A stretch of DNA of 64,000 nt, from assembly GCA_040219575.1 (NCBI GenBank), contig JAVJSD010000030.1, positions 52,527 to 116,526 of the forward strand. Reading direction: 5' to 3'. Positions 24,803 to 34,555 of this stretch are shown piece by piece (position 1 is the stretch's first letter; each line of letters opens with the position of its first letter). A program made the position numbers and the translations under genes. The notes under the pieces are model-generated. The model worked only from the letters and a program-made list of their open reading frames with translations. It had not been told where the DNA came from and did no database searches. The DNA is from JAVJSD01 sp040219575. Lineage in GTDB: Bacteria > Planctomycetota > Planctomycetia > Pirellulales > Pirellulaceae.

Positions 24803-24947
24803 ACTCGTGAGAGTTCAGAGAATCGGCCGACTCATGTCGTAGCTGAACTCGTGAGAGTTCAGAGAATCGGCGCCATTCGTCGCCGAGAGAGTACGGAAAA
24901 CCGCTGCCGAGATTGAACCTCCAGAAGTCTCACGACTTCCGCCACCC
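24784..24947. repeat. Twin-hairpin element, copy b, with 44-bp tandem duplication
   Basis: A 44-bp unit is repeated exactly in tandem (24784-24827 and 24828-24871). Each unit contains the hairpin TGAACTC-GTGA-GAGTTCA. The partner hairpin AGAAGTC-TCAC-GACTTCC lies at ~24923-24940, so the loops are complementary. The block follows the surE stop and overlaps its last codons. Confidence 0.7.
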
Positions 24948-24961
24948 ACGGGACACCAGTC

Positions 24962-25435
24962 ATGCGACGGACTTGCACCACCTGTTTGTTGACCTTTGGC
25001 CTGACGCTGTCGGTCGCGCTGCTGGCCGGCTGCAACCCCAACGACCTCGTCGACATGGCCGGCCCCGCTCCGGCGGATCAAGCGGACGCGTCGCCGGCGC
25101 CCGAAGCGGAGCAGCCGGTCGACGACACGCCCGACCGCGAAGTCGCCACGGCGGGGGTCGGCAAGAAGGGCCGTTTCAAGGGCGATGGCCCGCTGCGCAC
25201 GCCGCTGCGGCAGCACGCCCTCGCGCCGCAGAGGATCGTCCTCGATATCCAGATCCCCACCATGATCCGCCAATACAAGGCGCTCGATCCCGACGGCAAG
25301 GGGCCGAGTTCGCACGAGGTGTTCATGAAAGAGATCATCGAGGCGGCTCGCATCGAACTTCCCGTGTTGCCCGAGGGCGACCGTTATGAATACGACCCCG
25401 AAGATGAGCAACTGTACGTCGTTCACGAGAACTAA
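24962..25435 (+). CDS. Small lipoprotein, unknown function
   Basis: A 157-residue lipoprotein with a signal peptide ending in the lipobox LLAGC (residues 21-25). An Ala/Pro/Asp-rich linker follows (~26-65), then a compact domain with APQRIVLDIQIPTMIRQYKAL, and the protein ends PEDEQLYVVHEN. The start ATG is at 24962. I do not recognise the domain. Twin-hairpin elements lie on both sides, so it is probably transcribed on its own. Confidence 0.75.
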   Translation: MRRTCTTCLLTFGLTLSVALLAGCNPNDLVDMAGPAPADQADASPAPEAEQPVDDTPDREVATAGVGKKGRFKGDGPLRTPLRQHALAPQRIVLDIQIPTMIRQYKALDPDGKGPSSHEVFMKEIIEAARIELPVLPEGDRYEYDPEDEQLYVVHEN

Positions 25436-25446
25436 AGCGACTCCAG

Positions 25447-25510
25447 GTAGCGGAACCCGTCAGAGTTCCGATGGTCCGCCGCGAGTCGGAAGTCTGGCGA
25501 CTTCCGCGAC
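25447..25510. repeat. Twin-hairpin intergenic element, copy c
   Basis: First hairpin GGAACCC-GTCA-GAGTTCC, second GGAAGTC-TGGC-GACTTCC. Loop GTCA can still pair with TGGC through one G-U pair. It lies 11 bases after the lipoprotein stop. Confidence 0.65.
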
Positions 25511-25596
25511 ACGACGTGCGTCGCCACCAAGAAACCCCACACGGAGGTGAGGACGCCACGAATCATCCCCTTGTCTTTGCAACCAGGCGCCTCCCC

Positions 25597-26226
25597 ATGA
25601 GAAACATCCTTGTCCTATCCGCCTTCACGGCGCTCATCGCCGCAGGCGGCGCCCTTCGCGCCGCCGACTGGGTCAGCGCTCCGTCGTACTTCACGCACGA
25701 TCCCAACACCGGCAAGCGCGTGACGCAGTTCGCGCCCGTGCCGCCGGTGTACGCCTCGAACTACCAGAAGAGCGTCTACCACCACACGCGGAGCACGCTG
25801 CAGGTGGGCAACAGCATCGACATCTACCACCAGATCGATGAGTATGGACGCGAGGTCCGCCCCTATGACGAGTGGCGATTCCCCTACCGGCCCTACAGCG
25901 TTCCCTATAGCCAGTGGGGACCGCCCTTTGGCGGCCTCGGCGGCGGTTTTGGCTACGGCTACGGCGGCGGATACGGCGGCGACGCGAATCAGCGGTATCC
26001 CAACTTCCCCGGCATCGAGGGATTCGGCCAGTACCAGCCCTGGTTCAACGGCTACTACCCCGACGCGCGAAGCAACGTGCCGTTCCCCAATCCCAACATC
26101 TTCCCGCCGGTTCCCGGCGGCGGCACCGACGTGAACATCGGCGCCGGCAACGCGGGCGACATCGACGTCAACGGCGGCATCAACGTCCCCGGCAACGGCA
26201 ACCGCATCAACCGCAGCAACAACTGA
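25597..26226 (+). CDS. Secreted Gly/Tyr/Pro-rich protein
   Basis: A 209-residue exported protein with a signal peptide (MRNILVLSAFTALIAAGGAL, then RAADW). The mature part is rich in Tyr, Pro, Gly and Asn: a region with YQKSVYHHTRSTLQVG, a glycine-tyrosine tract (GGGFGYGYGGGYGG, ~120), and an Asn/Gly/Val-rich tail (NIGAGNAGDIDVNGG). Low complexity suggests a structural or surface role. I cannot assign a family. The start at 25597 gives a complete signal peptide; the upstream in-frame extension is repeat DNA. Confidence 0.75.
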   Translation: MRNILVLSAFTALIAAGGALRAADWVSAPSYFTHDPNTGKRVTQFAPVPPVYASNYQKSVYHHTRSTLQVGNSIDIYHQIDEYGREVRPYDEWRFPYRPYSVPYSQWGPPFGGLGGGFGYGYGGGYGGDANQRYPNFPGIEGFGQYQPWFNGYYPDARSNVPFPNPNIFPPVPGGGTDVNIGAGNAGDIDVNGGINVPGNGNRINRSNN

Positions 26227-26247
26227 CGCTCCCGCGGGACACGCCCG

Positions 26248-26367
26248 TGTAGCGGAAGTCGCCAGACGTCGCCAGACTTCGCCAGACTTCCGATCGTCGG
26301 CATCCGTGTAGCGGAAGTCGCCAGACTTCCGATCCTCGACCGAAGTACGGAACTCTTGTGGGTTCCT
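26248..26367. repeat. Twin-hairpin element, copy d, with internal triplication
   Basis: Two GGAAGTC-GCCA-GACTTCC hairpins. In the first one, GTCGCCAGAC is repeated in tandem with small changes. A third, weaker hairpin follows (GGAACTC-TTGT-GGGTTCC). It lies between a plus-strand gene and the convergent end of the propeller gene. Confidence 0.6.
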
Positions 26368-26414
26368 TTACGATCAACCGTCGAAAAACGCGGCTTGCAT
26401 CAGGCCCAGTTCGT

Positions 26415-29078
26415 CTACGGCCGCTCCCACACCGCCGGCAGCTTCTCGGAAGCCGGGCCGTAGGTTTGGGAGACGACGAACCCGCTGGCCTGCGACATGT
26501 AGAAGATGCGGCCGTTGGAGACGACCGCGCCGAGGCATTCGCGGGAGTCGATCGCCGGACCGGTCGAGACCAGTTTCCCCTCGCCCGAGAGGTCGATCAT
26601 GTCCATGTTCGCCCCCAGCACGTACGGCTCGGAGAGCGTGAAGCGGCAGCAGGCGTAGTTGGTGGAGATGGCGGAGACCACCTTGCCGCTGGTCCGCTCG
26701 AACACGTTTCCCTTGCCGCGCAGGGCGTTGGAGAAGATGAACTTCTCGCCCACGGTCACCACGTTCAGGGCCGAAGTGACCGGATCCGACTGCCACACCA
26801 ACTCGCCGTTCTTCGCGTCGAGGCACCACACGAAGCGGTCGTCGGTTCCCTCCACGGCCCGATTGTTGCCGCCGATGTACAATCGGCCGTCACGGGCGCT
26901 GAGCGTGCACTTGCTGGTGACGTAGTACTTGTTGGTCATCCACTGCACGTCGCCCGTGGCCGGATCGAGGCAGGCGGTCAGGCCGTTGTTCTCCTCCGGC
27001 AGTCCGCGGCGCTTGCGGAGGCTGGCGGCGTAGCCGAAGAACACGCTGTAGTACAGCTTGCCGTCGAGCAGGCAGATGCCGCAATCGTTGCCGCCGCGGC
27101 CGTACTCGAAGAAGTCCTTCTCCCACACGACCTTGCCCGTCTCCATGTCCCAGGCCCACAGCCGCGGGTGGTGGTTCTTGGGATAGTACGGGTTGTCGTT
27201 GGAGTAGATCCAGCTCATCACCTCGCGTCCGCCGCGCTCGACGGGCGTGCCGCCGAAGGTGAACGGCTTCTCGGTCCCCTGGGCCGCGTACTCGCCGCTG
27301 CCCGAGGCGTAGATCGCCACGCCGCCCTGCACGACGGGCGGGAACTGACGGCTCCAACTGGGCGAACCGGTGAACGGCGCCTCCCAGACAAGATCGCCGG
27401 TGGCCGCGTCGAGGCAGCGCATCATCGAGCGTTTGATGCCGGCCTGCGGCACGAGCAGTTTGCCGTCGATGTAGAGCGGCGAGGTGAACGACAGGTAGAC
27501 GTCCGGCCAATGCCGCCGCCACAGCAACCGGCCGGTGTCCTGCTCGACGGCGATGATCTGGCCCTCGGCGGTGTGCATGTACATCCGCCCTCCGCCGCAG
27601 ACGGGCAGATGCTTGACCGTCCCCTCCAGACGCCGCGCCCAACGCATCCGCAGCGGCGGGCTCAGTCCTTGATCGTTGGCGTTGGTGCCGCTGAAGTCGC
27701 CGTAGTTGGTGTACCAGTTGTATTTGTCGTCGGCCAACGGCCCGGTGAGCGGGCTGCGGATCTTCCACAGGGCCAGATCCTTCGCCGGAGGCTTGGCCTC
27801 GCCGCCAGGGCCGAAGACATACAGGCGGCCGTCTTCGCAGGCGACACAAATCCGCCCATCGGCGACGGCGACCGGCGCGGTGATCGGCGCGCCCGATGCG
27901 GTTGCGAATTCTTTCGCCTCGCCGCCCGACATCGGCACGACGTACAGCTTGCCGTCGAGGCCGCCGTAGAGGACGTGCTCTTTCGTCAGCACGGGGGCGC
28001 AAATCGACGCCGCCTCGCACAGCACCTCCGGCTCCTCCTTGCCGGCCGTGTGGCGACACAGTCCCACGCCCTGCTCGGGCCGCACGCGATACACCTCCGG
28101 TCCGCGAATCGCGACCGCCGCGAAACTCAACAGCCCCGGCAGGCGGATCGAGGTCTCGGTGCCGGGCACGAACCCGGTTTTCAGTTCGCCGTCGATCAAC
28201 CGCATCACTTCCACGCGGCCGGCGTTGTCGCGACGGTGCCACTGCACATAGACGTTGCCGAGCGCATCGGCGCTTTGCCCGAAGGTGGCCGGGTATTCAC
28301 TGCCGGCGTAAGCGGGGATCTCGCCGACGATCCGCAGCTTGGGTCCGTCTGGCGTGTCCTCGACGAACACCGTGCGTCCGCCGGCGGGAATGACCACGGT
28401 CTTGTCGATCAGGCAGATGTCGCGCGAGCAGACGAAGTGATCGCGCCAGGTGACGCGGTCGCCGCGGAAGGCGAGCCACGCCTCGCCGCTCCAGCGGTCG
28501 CCGTCGAAGCCGACGACCTCCTTGACGAAATCCCACGTCCACAGCACCTCGCCCTGCGGCTCGACGGCGTAGATGCGGGCGCCCAGCGTGGCGAAGTAAA
28601 CGCGATCCTTACCGACGGCGGGCGCGGCGAAGATCGGCTCGGCGCAGTCGATCTCTTTCACCACGTCGCCGCTGTTCTTGTCGAGCACGTAGTAGTAACC
28701 AGCCGTGGTGCCGACGTGCAGGTAGTCGCCCGACACTGCCGGCGCGGCGACGTTGTTGCAGTTGCCGGCGCCCCCCTTGGTGGCGAACCGCCAGACTTCC
28801 TTCAGCGTGTTCGCATCGAGGGCGAAGACCACGCCGGCGCCGTCGATCAGGTACACCTTGCCGTCGCTGACCACCGGGGCGGCGAACAGGGCGTCGGTGG
28901 CGGCGAACGTTCCCACCAGGCCCAACGATTCGACATCGAGCGACACATCGGCCGCATTGCCGCTGCGGAGCGCGCTTCCCTGCAGTTGCGGCCAATCCTG
29001 CGCACCGGCAAGGGACGTGAAGGCTAGCGCGAGCATCAGCGCCGCCCAGCATGACAATCGAACGGAGGTCTTGATCAT
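26415..29078 (-). CDS. Secreted PQQ-type beta-propeller protein
   Basis: An 887-residue exported protein with a clear signal peptide (MIKTSVRLSCWAALMLALAF, then TSLAGAQ). The body consists of PQQ/BamB-like propeller blades, recognisable by repeated units of the form 'VYLIDGAGVVFALDANTLKE', 'GRLYVFGPGGEA', 'LWAWDMETGKVVWEKDF' and 'VWCLDAKNGELVWQSD'. About 14-16 blades are likely, so two propellers. PQQ binding itself is not shown. AAGGA 7 bases upstream supports the ATG at 29078. It is the last gene of an operon with the DUF1501 and PSCyt1/DUF1549 genes, so an extracytoplasmic role linked to them is likely. Confidence 0.85.
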   Translation of the reverse strand: MIKTSVRLSCWAALMLALAFTSLAGAQDWPQLQGSALRSGNAADVSLDVESLGLVGTFAATDALFAAPVVSDGKVYLIDGAGVVFALDANTLKEVWRFATKGGAGNCNNVAAPAVSGDYLHVGTTAGYYYVLDKNSGDVVKEIDCAEPIFAAPAVGKDRVYFATLGARIYAVEPQGEVLWTWDFVKEVVGFDGDRWSGEAWLAFRGDRVTWRDHFVCSRDICLIDKTVVIPAGGRTVFVEDTPDGPKLRIVGEIPAYAGSEYPATFGQSADALGNVYVQWHRRDNAGRVEVMRLIDGELKTGFVPGTETSIRLPGLLSFAAVAIRGPEVYRVRPEQGVGLCRHTAGKEEPEVLCEAASICAPVLTKEHVLYGGLDGKLYVVPMSGGEAKEFATASGAPITAPVAVADGRICVACEDGRLYVFGPGGEAKPPAKDLALWKIRSPLTGPLADDKYNWYTNYGDFSGTNANDQGLSPPLRMRWARRLEGTVKHLPVCGGGRMYMHTAEGQIIAVEQDTGRLLWRRHWPDVYLSFTSPLYIDGKLLVPQAGIKRSMMRCLDAATGDLVWEAPFTGSPSWSRQFPPVVQGGVAIYASGSGEYAAQGTEKPFTFGGTPVERGGREVMSWIYSNDNPYYPKNHHPRLWAWDMETGKVVWEKDFFEYGRGGNDCGICLLDGKLYYSVFFGYAASLRKRRGLPEENNGLTACLDPATGDVQWMTNKYYVTSKCTLSARDGRLYIGGNNRAVEGTDDRFVWCLDAKNGELVWQSDPVTSALNVVTVGEKFIFSNALRGKGNVFERTSGKVVSAISTNYACCRFTLSEPYVLGANMDMIDLSGEGKLVSTGPAIDSRECLGAVVSNGRIFYMSQASGFVVSQTYGPASEKLPAVWERP

Positions 29079-29141
29079 GGTGGATTCCTTATCGATTCGC
29101 TGAAGTCGTTTGGGGGCCGTGCTCTCGGGCGCCATTTGCTC

Positions 29142-29237
29142 GGGTGCCATGCTCTCACGCCGGAGGCGGGTGAGCATGCCGGCCGGTTAACGCAAGTCGG
29201 CATGCTCACTCCGCTCCGCGGTGAGAGCATGGCACCC
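29142..29237. repeat. 96-bp perfect-ended hairpin element
   Basis: Left arm starts GGGTGCCATGCTCTCACGCC, right arm ends GGTGAGAGCATGGCACCC. Arms are ~38 bases with a few mismatches in the middle, around a short loop near GGTTAACGCAAG. It lies between the DUF1501 gene and the propeller gene of the same operon, so it would be transcribed and could fold in the mRNA. A degenerate part copy (CGGGCGCCATTTGCTC) precedes it. Confidence 0.7.
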
Positions 29238-29252
29238 AAACGCCAACAAAGC

Positions 29253-30740
<1,488 letters not shown>

Positions 30741-30742
30741 GG

Positions 30743-33727
30743 TTACTCGCGCGTGATGAATTCGTCGAGGTTCAGCAACACCCGGGCCGCCACGGTCCAG
30801 GCGGCGCGCTCGACGACACGGGCGGGATCCTTGTCGGCGACTCCGCTGATCGCCTGGGCGTCCTCGGGCGACGCCTGCAGGTCTGCGCGCTGCTGTTTGA
30901 GAAACTCCAGCAAACTCGCCGCCTCCCGTTCGCTCGGCAGCCGCGCGAAGCAGAGTCGATAGGCATGCTCGATGCGCTGCGGATCGTCGTCGTCCGCGGC
31001 GACCAACCGCGACGCCAGCGCCTGGGCGGCCTCGAACAACGCCTCGTCGTTGGCCATCGTCAGCGATTGCAGCGGCGTGTTCGAGCGAGGGCGGCGAGTG
31101 CAGGTGGTGTTGAAGGCGGGCGAGTCGAACGTGGTGAGCATCGGATGCGGCGCGCTACGCATGAAGAAGGTGTACATGCCGCGGCGGTAGCGATCGGCGC
31201 CCTTGCTGGTCGGCCAGGCCGCGCGGCGCTGCGTGAAGGCGTACACGCCGTCGGGCTGCGGCGGGTAAACGCTCGGCCCGCCGATCTCGCCGCTGAGCAG
31301 GCCGCTCGCCGCCAGCGCCAAGTCGCGGACGATCTCGGCGCTGACGCGGACGCGCGACTGCCGGGCCAACAGCTTGTTCAGCGGATCGACCTGCTGCGCG
31401 TCCGGCCGCGCGGCCGACGACTGCCGGTACGTCGCCGAGCAGACAATCCGCCGCAACAGATGCTTCGTCGACCAGCCGCTCCGCATGTATTCGGCCGATA
31501 GCCAGTCGAGCAACTGCGGATGCGTCGGCGGCGTGCCTTGCAGTCCGAAGTCGTTTTCCGTCTCCACCAGCCCTTGCCCGAACAGCCGCATCCAGACGCG
31601 GTTGACCGTCACCCGGGCGGTGAGCGGATGCTCGCCGCTGACCAGCCAACGCGCCAGGTCGAGCCGCGTGCGAATCGATTCGTCGGTGGAGGCGTCCTCC
31701 GCGGCAGCCGCCGATTCGGGCATGGCGGGAAGAAACGCCGGCGCGTCCGGCTTGACGGCGTCGCCCTGCCGCAAGAAGTCGCCGCGAATCAGCACGTGGG
31801 TTTGGCGGGGCGTCGGCAGGTCGCGCATCACCATCGCGGCGGGGATCGACTTGGCGAAAGCGGCGCGCTCCTCCTGCAGTTTCTTCAGCGCCGCGGCGAG
31901 TCGCTCCCGCTCGGGATCGGGGAGCTGGAACTTGGCGTGCGGGGCGTCGGTCACCGAGAGCCGCAGGCGGCCGATGTTGTAACCGGCGGGACTGGGGCCG
32001 TAGGTGAGTCGAACTTCAACATTCGCCTTTTCGACCGTCGCGAGCGGCTGCGTGATGAACACCGCCGTGCGGCTGACATTCGCGCGGCTCGTGCCGCCGA
32101 TGGCCCAGCCCGTCTTGGGATCATCGTCGATCGCGCCGCGGACGTCGTAGTCCTTCTGCGAATGGTCGGCCGTGGCGTGAACCCACGCGGCGGAGGCGTC
32201 TCCCACATCGGCGGCGACGTCATTGAGCACGAAGTTGCCGTTGCCGGCGCGGCCGGGTCCGCCCTTGGGCAGCGACGGATGCGTCAGCGTCTCCAGCCGC
32301 AGCGCCGTGATCCGCGCCGTCGGCGATGCGAAGGTGATCGCGTACACGTCGCTGTCGGCGTTCTTGCCGCCCACCACGAGCGAGCCGTCGCCGAGCTTTT
32401 CGAACGTCGCGCCCCCTGCGGACTCGAAGCTCTCCAGATCGGCGACCTGCCACGCAATCGGCTTGCCGTCGCTGCGCTCCTCCGCGGGACGCTGGCCGTC
32501 ACGCTTGCGGTCGAACTCGGCCAGCGCCGCCTTCGCCTCGGCGATCCGCCGGTCGAACTCGGCGAGTCGCACGTTCTGCGAGTCGCTGGCGACGGAGACC
32601 GTCGGCGCGGCGCTGTTCACGTCCTGCGAGCTGTTGAAGAAGGCGAACAGTTGGTAGTACTCGTGCTGCGTGAGCGGGTCGTACTTGTGCGTGTGGCACT
32701 GGGCGCAGCCGACGGTCAGCCCCATCCACACCGCGCCGGTCGTGTTCACGCGATCGACCACCGCCTCGTTGCGGAACTGCTCGCGGTCGGTGCCCCCTTC
32801 CTGGTTGATCAGCGTGTTGCGGTGGAACCCGGTGGCCACGAGTTGCCGTTGCGACGCCTCCGGCAGCAGGTCGCCCGCCAGTTGCTCGATGGTGAACCGA
32901 TCGAACGGCAGGTCGCGGTTCAGCGCGTCGATCACCCAGTCGCGGTACGGCCACATCGTGCGGGCCGAGTCGATGGTGTAGCCGTTGGTGTCGGCGTAGC
33001 GCGCCTGGTCGAGCCAGTGGCGTCCCCACTTCTCGCCGAAGCGCGGACTGGCCAGCGCCCGGTCGACCATCCGCTCGTAGGCGGCGGGCGACTCGTCGGC
33101 GAGGAACGCTTCCACCTGCGCGGGACTGGGCGGCAAACCCAGCAGGTCGAGATGCACACGGCGAATGAGCGTGGCCCGATCGGCCGGCGGCGAGGGAGCA
33201 AGGCCCGCTTCGGACAGCCTGCGGAGGATGAACGCATCGAGAGGCGAACGCGCACCGCCCTCGAAGGCCGCGGAGGTGGGCTTGGATACGGGAATCGCGG
33301 GCCGCACGATCGGGCGAAAGGCCCAGTGCTGCTGGTAGTCGGCGCCTTGTTCAATCCAGGCGCGCAGCGTTTCGATCTGCCCGGCGCTGAGCACCAGCCC
33401 GCTGTCGGCCGGCGGCATGCGCAGGTCGGGATCGGTCTCGGTGATCCGCTCGATCAGCGCGCTTGTCGCAGGCTCGCGCGGCTTGATCGCCTGGTAGCCG
33501 CCCAGGTCGGCCTGCGCGCCTTCGGCCGTATCCAAGCGGAGACCCGCCTCGCGGGTCTCCTCGTCGTTGCCGTGGCACTTGAAGCAGTAGTTGGAGAGGA
33601 TCGGCCGCACATCGCGGGCGAAGTCGATCTTCGACTCCGCCTGACCGGCGCTGCCCGGCGTTTGCGACATCAACAGCGCCAGCAGGGAGGCAAAAAGCCA
33701 GCGAACGGTGGAGGGACGACGGTGCAT
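30743..33727 (-). CDS. PSCyt1/DUF1549/DUF1553 planctomycete cytochrome protein
   Basis: A 994-residue exported protein. The ATG at 33727 gives a signal peptide (TVRWLFASLLALLMSQTPGS). Residues ~35-130 are a cytochrome-c-like PSCyt1 domain with the haem site NYCFKCHG and a distal Met candidate in DLRMPPADSG. DUF1549 follows with GRHWLDQARYADTNGYTIDS and FDRFTIEQLAGDLLPE. A central region looks like a carbohydrate-binding or discoidin-like beta sandwich. DUF1553 closes the protein, with LTARVTVNRVWMRLFGQGLV, LLDWLSAEYMRSGWSTKHLL and FDSPAFNTTCTRRPRSNTPL. It is the first gene of the operon with DUF1501 and the propeller gene. Confidence 0.93.
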   Translation of the reverse strand: MHRRPSTVRWLFASLLALLMSQTPGSAGQAESKIDFARDVRPILSNYCFKCHGNDEETREAGLRLDTAEGAQADLGGYQAIKPREPATSALIERITETDPDLRMPPADSGLVLSAGQIETLRAWIEQGADYQQHWAFRPIVRPAIPVSKPTSAAFEGGARSPLDAFILRRLSEAGLAPSPPADRATLIRRVHLDLLGLPPSPAQVEAFLADESPAAYERMVDRALASPRFGEKWGRHWLDQARYADTNGYTIDSARTMWPYRDWVIDALNRDLPFDRFTIEQLAGDLLPEASQRQLVATGFHRNTLINQEGGTDREQFRNEAVVDRVNTTGAVWMGLTVGCAQCHTHKYDPLTQHEYYQLFAFFNSSQDVNSAAPTVSVASDSQNVRLAEFDRRIAEAKAALAEFDRKRDGQRPAEERSDGKPIAWQVADLESFESAGGATFEKLGDGSLVVGGKNADSDVYAITFASPTARITALRLETLTHPSLPKGGPGRAGNGNFVLNDVAADVGDASAAWVHATADHSQKDYDVRGAIDDDPKTGWAIGGTSRANVSRTAVFITQPLATVEKANVEVRLTYGPSPAGYNIGRLRLSVTDAPHAKFQLPDPERERLAAALKKLQEERAAFAKSIPAAMVMRDLPTPRQTHVLIRGDFLRQGDAVKPDAPAFLPAMPESAAAAEDASTDESIRTRLDLARWLVSGEHPLTARVTVNRVWMRLFGQGLVETENDFGLQGTPPTHPQLLDWLSAEYMRSGWSTKHLLRRIVCSATYRQSSAARPDAQQVDPLNKLLARQSRVRVSAEIVRDLALAASGLLSGEIGGPSVYPPQPDGVYAFTQRRAAWPTSKGADRYRRGMYTFFMRSAPHPMLTTFDSPAFNTTCTRRPRSNTPLQSLTMANDEALFEAAQALASRLVAADDDDPQRIEHAYRLCFARLPSEREAASLLEFLKQQRADLQASPEDAQAISGVADKDPARVVERAAWTVAARVLLNLDEFITRE

Positions 33728-33899
33728 CGTGAGGCGCTGGGGGTTGATGGATTCCACTCGATTGGCCGGCGAGTGGGGCAGGTACCTATCAGGATATCGC
33801 ACCGCGACGTCCGTTTCACGCTTATCCTGCTGTTTTTTCCGCCAAGTAGCCGGAACAAGCAAGTACGCCGGAATAACCGCAGGGCGGTTCCGGCAGGGC

Positions 33900-34133
33900 G
33901 CGAGCGGAGTTCCGAAGCTGACAGCGGGCGTGCTGGTGCGAGGTGGTTCCGCCGACCATGACGAAACGCTCGAGCTGCGCCGACCAGATCAGCGCGGGCG
34001 ACACATGCGGCCCGACTCCGCCCGCGGCGACGCGCGTCCACCCATTCGCCGCGGACGAGGAGGATGGTTCGGATCGGGCGCCACGGCGGCGAGCAGGCAA
34101 CCGACCACAAACGCGAACTGCATGATACAAGGC
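33900..34133 (-). pseudogene. Remnant of a secreted Kelch-like propeller gene
   Basis: On the minus strand an ATG near 34123 opens a signal-peptide-like start (MQFAFVVGCLLAAVAPDPNH) that soon runs into a stop. In another frame the sequence continues as NGWTRVAAGGVGPHVSPALI followed by WSAQLERFVMVGG, which looks like a Kelch or propeller blade. The two parts together suggest a frameshifted, truncated gene for an exported propeller protein. No intact copy is in the window. The reading is tentative. Confidence 0.35.
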
Positions 34134-34243
34134 TCTGTCACCATCTCTCCACCACCAGATAGTCCATTTGTCGACGCCTGCCCAATTGAAAGTCCAACAT
34201 TTCCGTGGCTCTGCCTGGCAACGGCGACTTGAAAAACCGACTT

Positions 34244-34316
34244 GTCGCGGAACTCGTGAGAGCTCGAGAGAGTTCCGCCTTTTCATGCCGTCGGAAGTCT
34301 CACGACTTCCGCTACC
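34244..34316. repeat. Twin-hairpin intergenic element, copy e
   Basis: First hairpin has stem GGAACTC/GAGTTCC with an enlarged insert starting GTGAGAGCTC. Second is GGAAGTC-TCAC-GACTTCC. Loops GTGA and TCAC are complementary. The enlarged first hairpin is shared with copy h. Confidence 0.65.
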
Positions 34317-34555
34317 AAGTTTCCAGACCGAGCCTGGTCGCGCCATGGAACGCGTCGGACGGCGACCGCGCAATTCTGTCGCACGTCGGACGTGAGAAGA
34401 ATCCATAGAACACTATCTGGCGGAGACTAAATTGGACGGAGATACTTGAATGAGGCATATCCACCTCAGAGAGTCATAACGGTCTTCGAGTTCGAGGACC
34501 TCCCCGAGCGAATCCTCAACAACACATTGCGAGAAAGGCAATGCAGGGAGCCTGA

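Larger units (their letters stand above)
33728..34555. other. Intergenic region with gene remnant and repeat
   Basis: These 828 bases have no intact gene. They include the promoter region of the PSCyt1 operon, a decayed minus-strand gene (33900-34133), the twin-hairpin element copy e (34244-34316) and the leader of the histidine-kinase gene. The segment 34320-34540 shows nothing else I can support. Confidence 0.5.

Noticed and set aside
24784..24871. Two exact 44-bp tandem units considered as a small CRISPR array
   Set aside because: The units are contiguous with no spacers, lie inside a known repeat family, and no cas gene is present.
26358..29027. An 889-codon plus-strand frame opposite the propeller gene
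   Set aside because: Composition is dominated by Arg, Ala, Gly and His without secondary-structure logic, whereas the minus-strand gene has a signal peptide, blades and a ribosome-binding site.
31520..33961. An 813-codon plus-strand frame opposite the PSCyt1/DUF1549 gene
   Set aside because: GC-driven shadow; the minus-strand protein has a haem motif and known family blocks.
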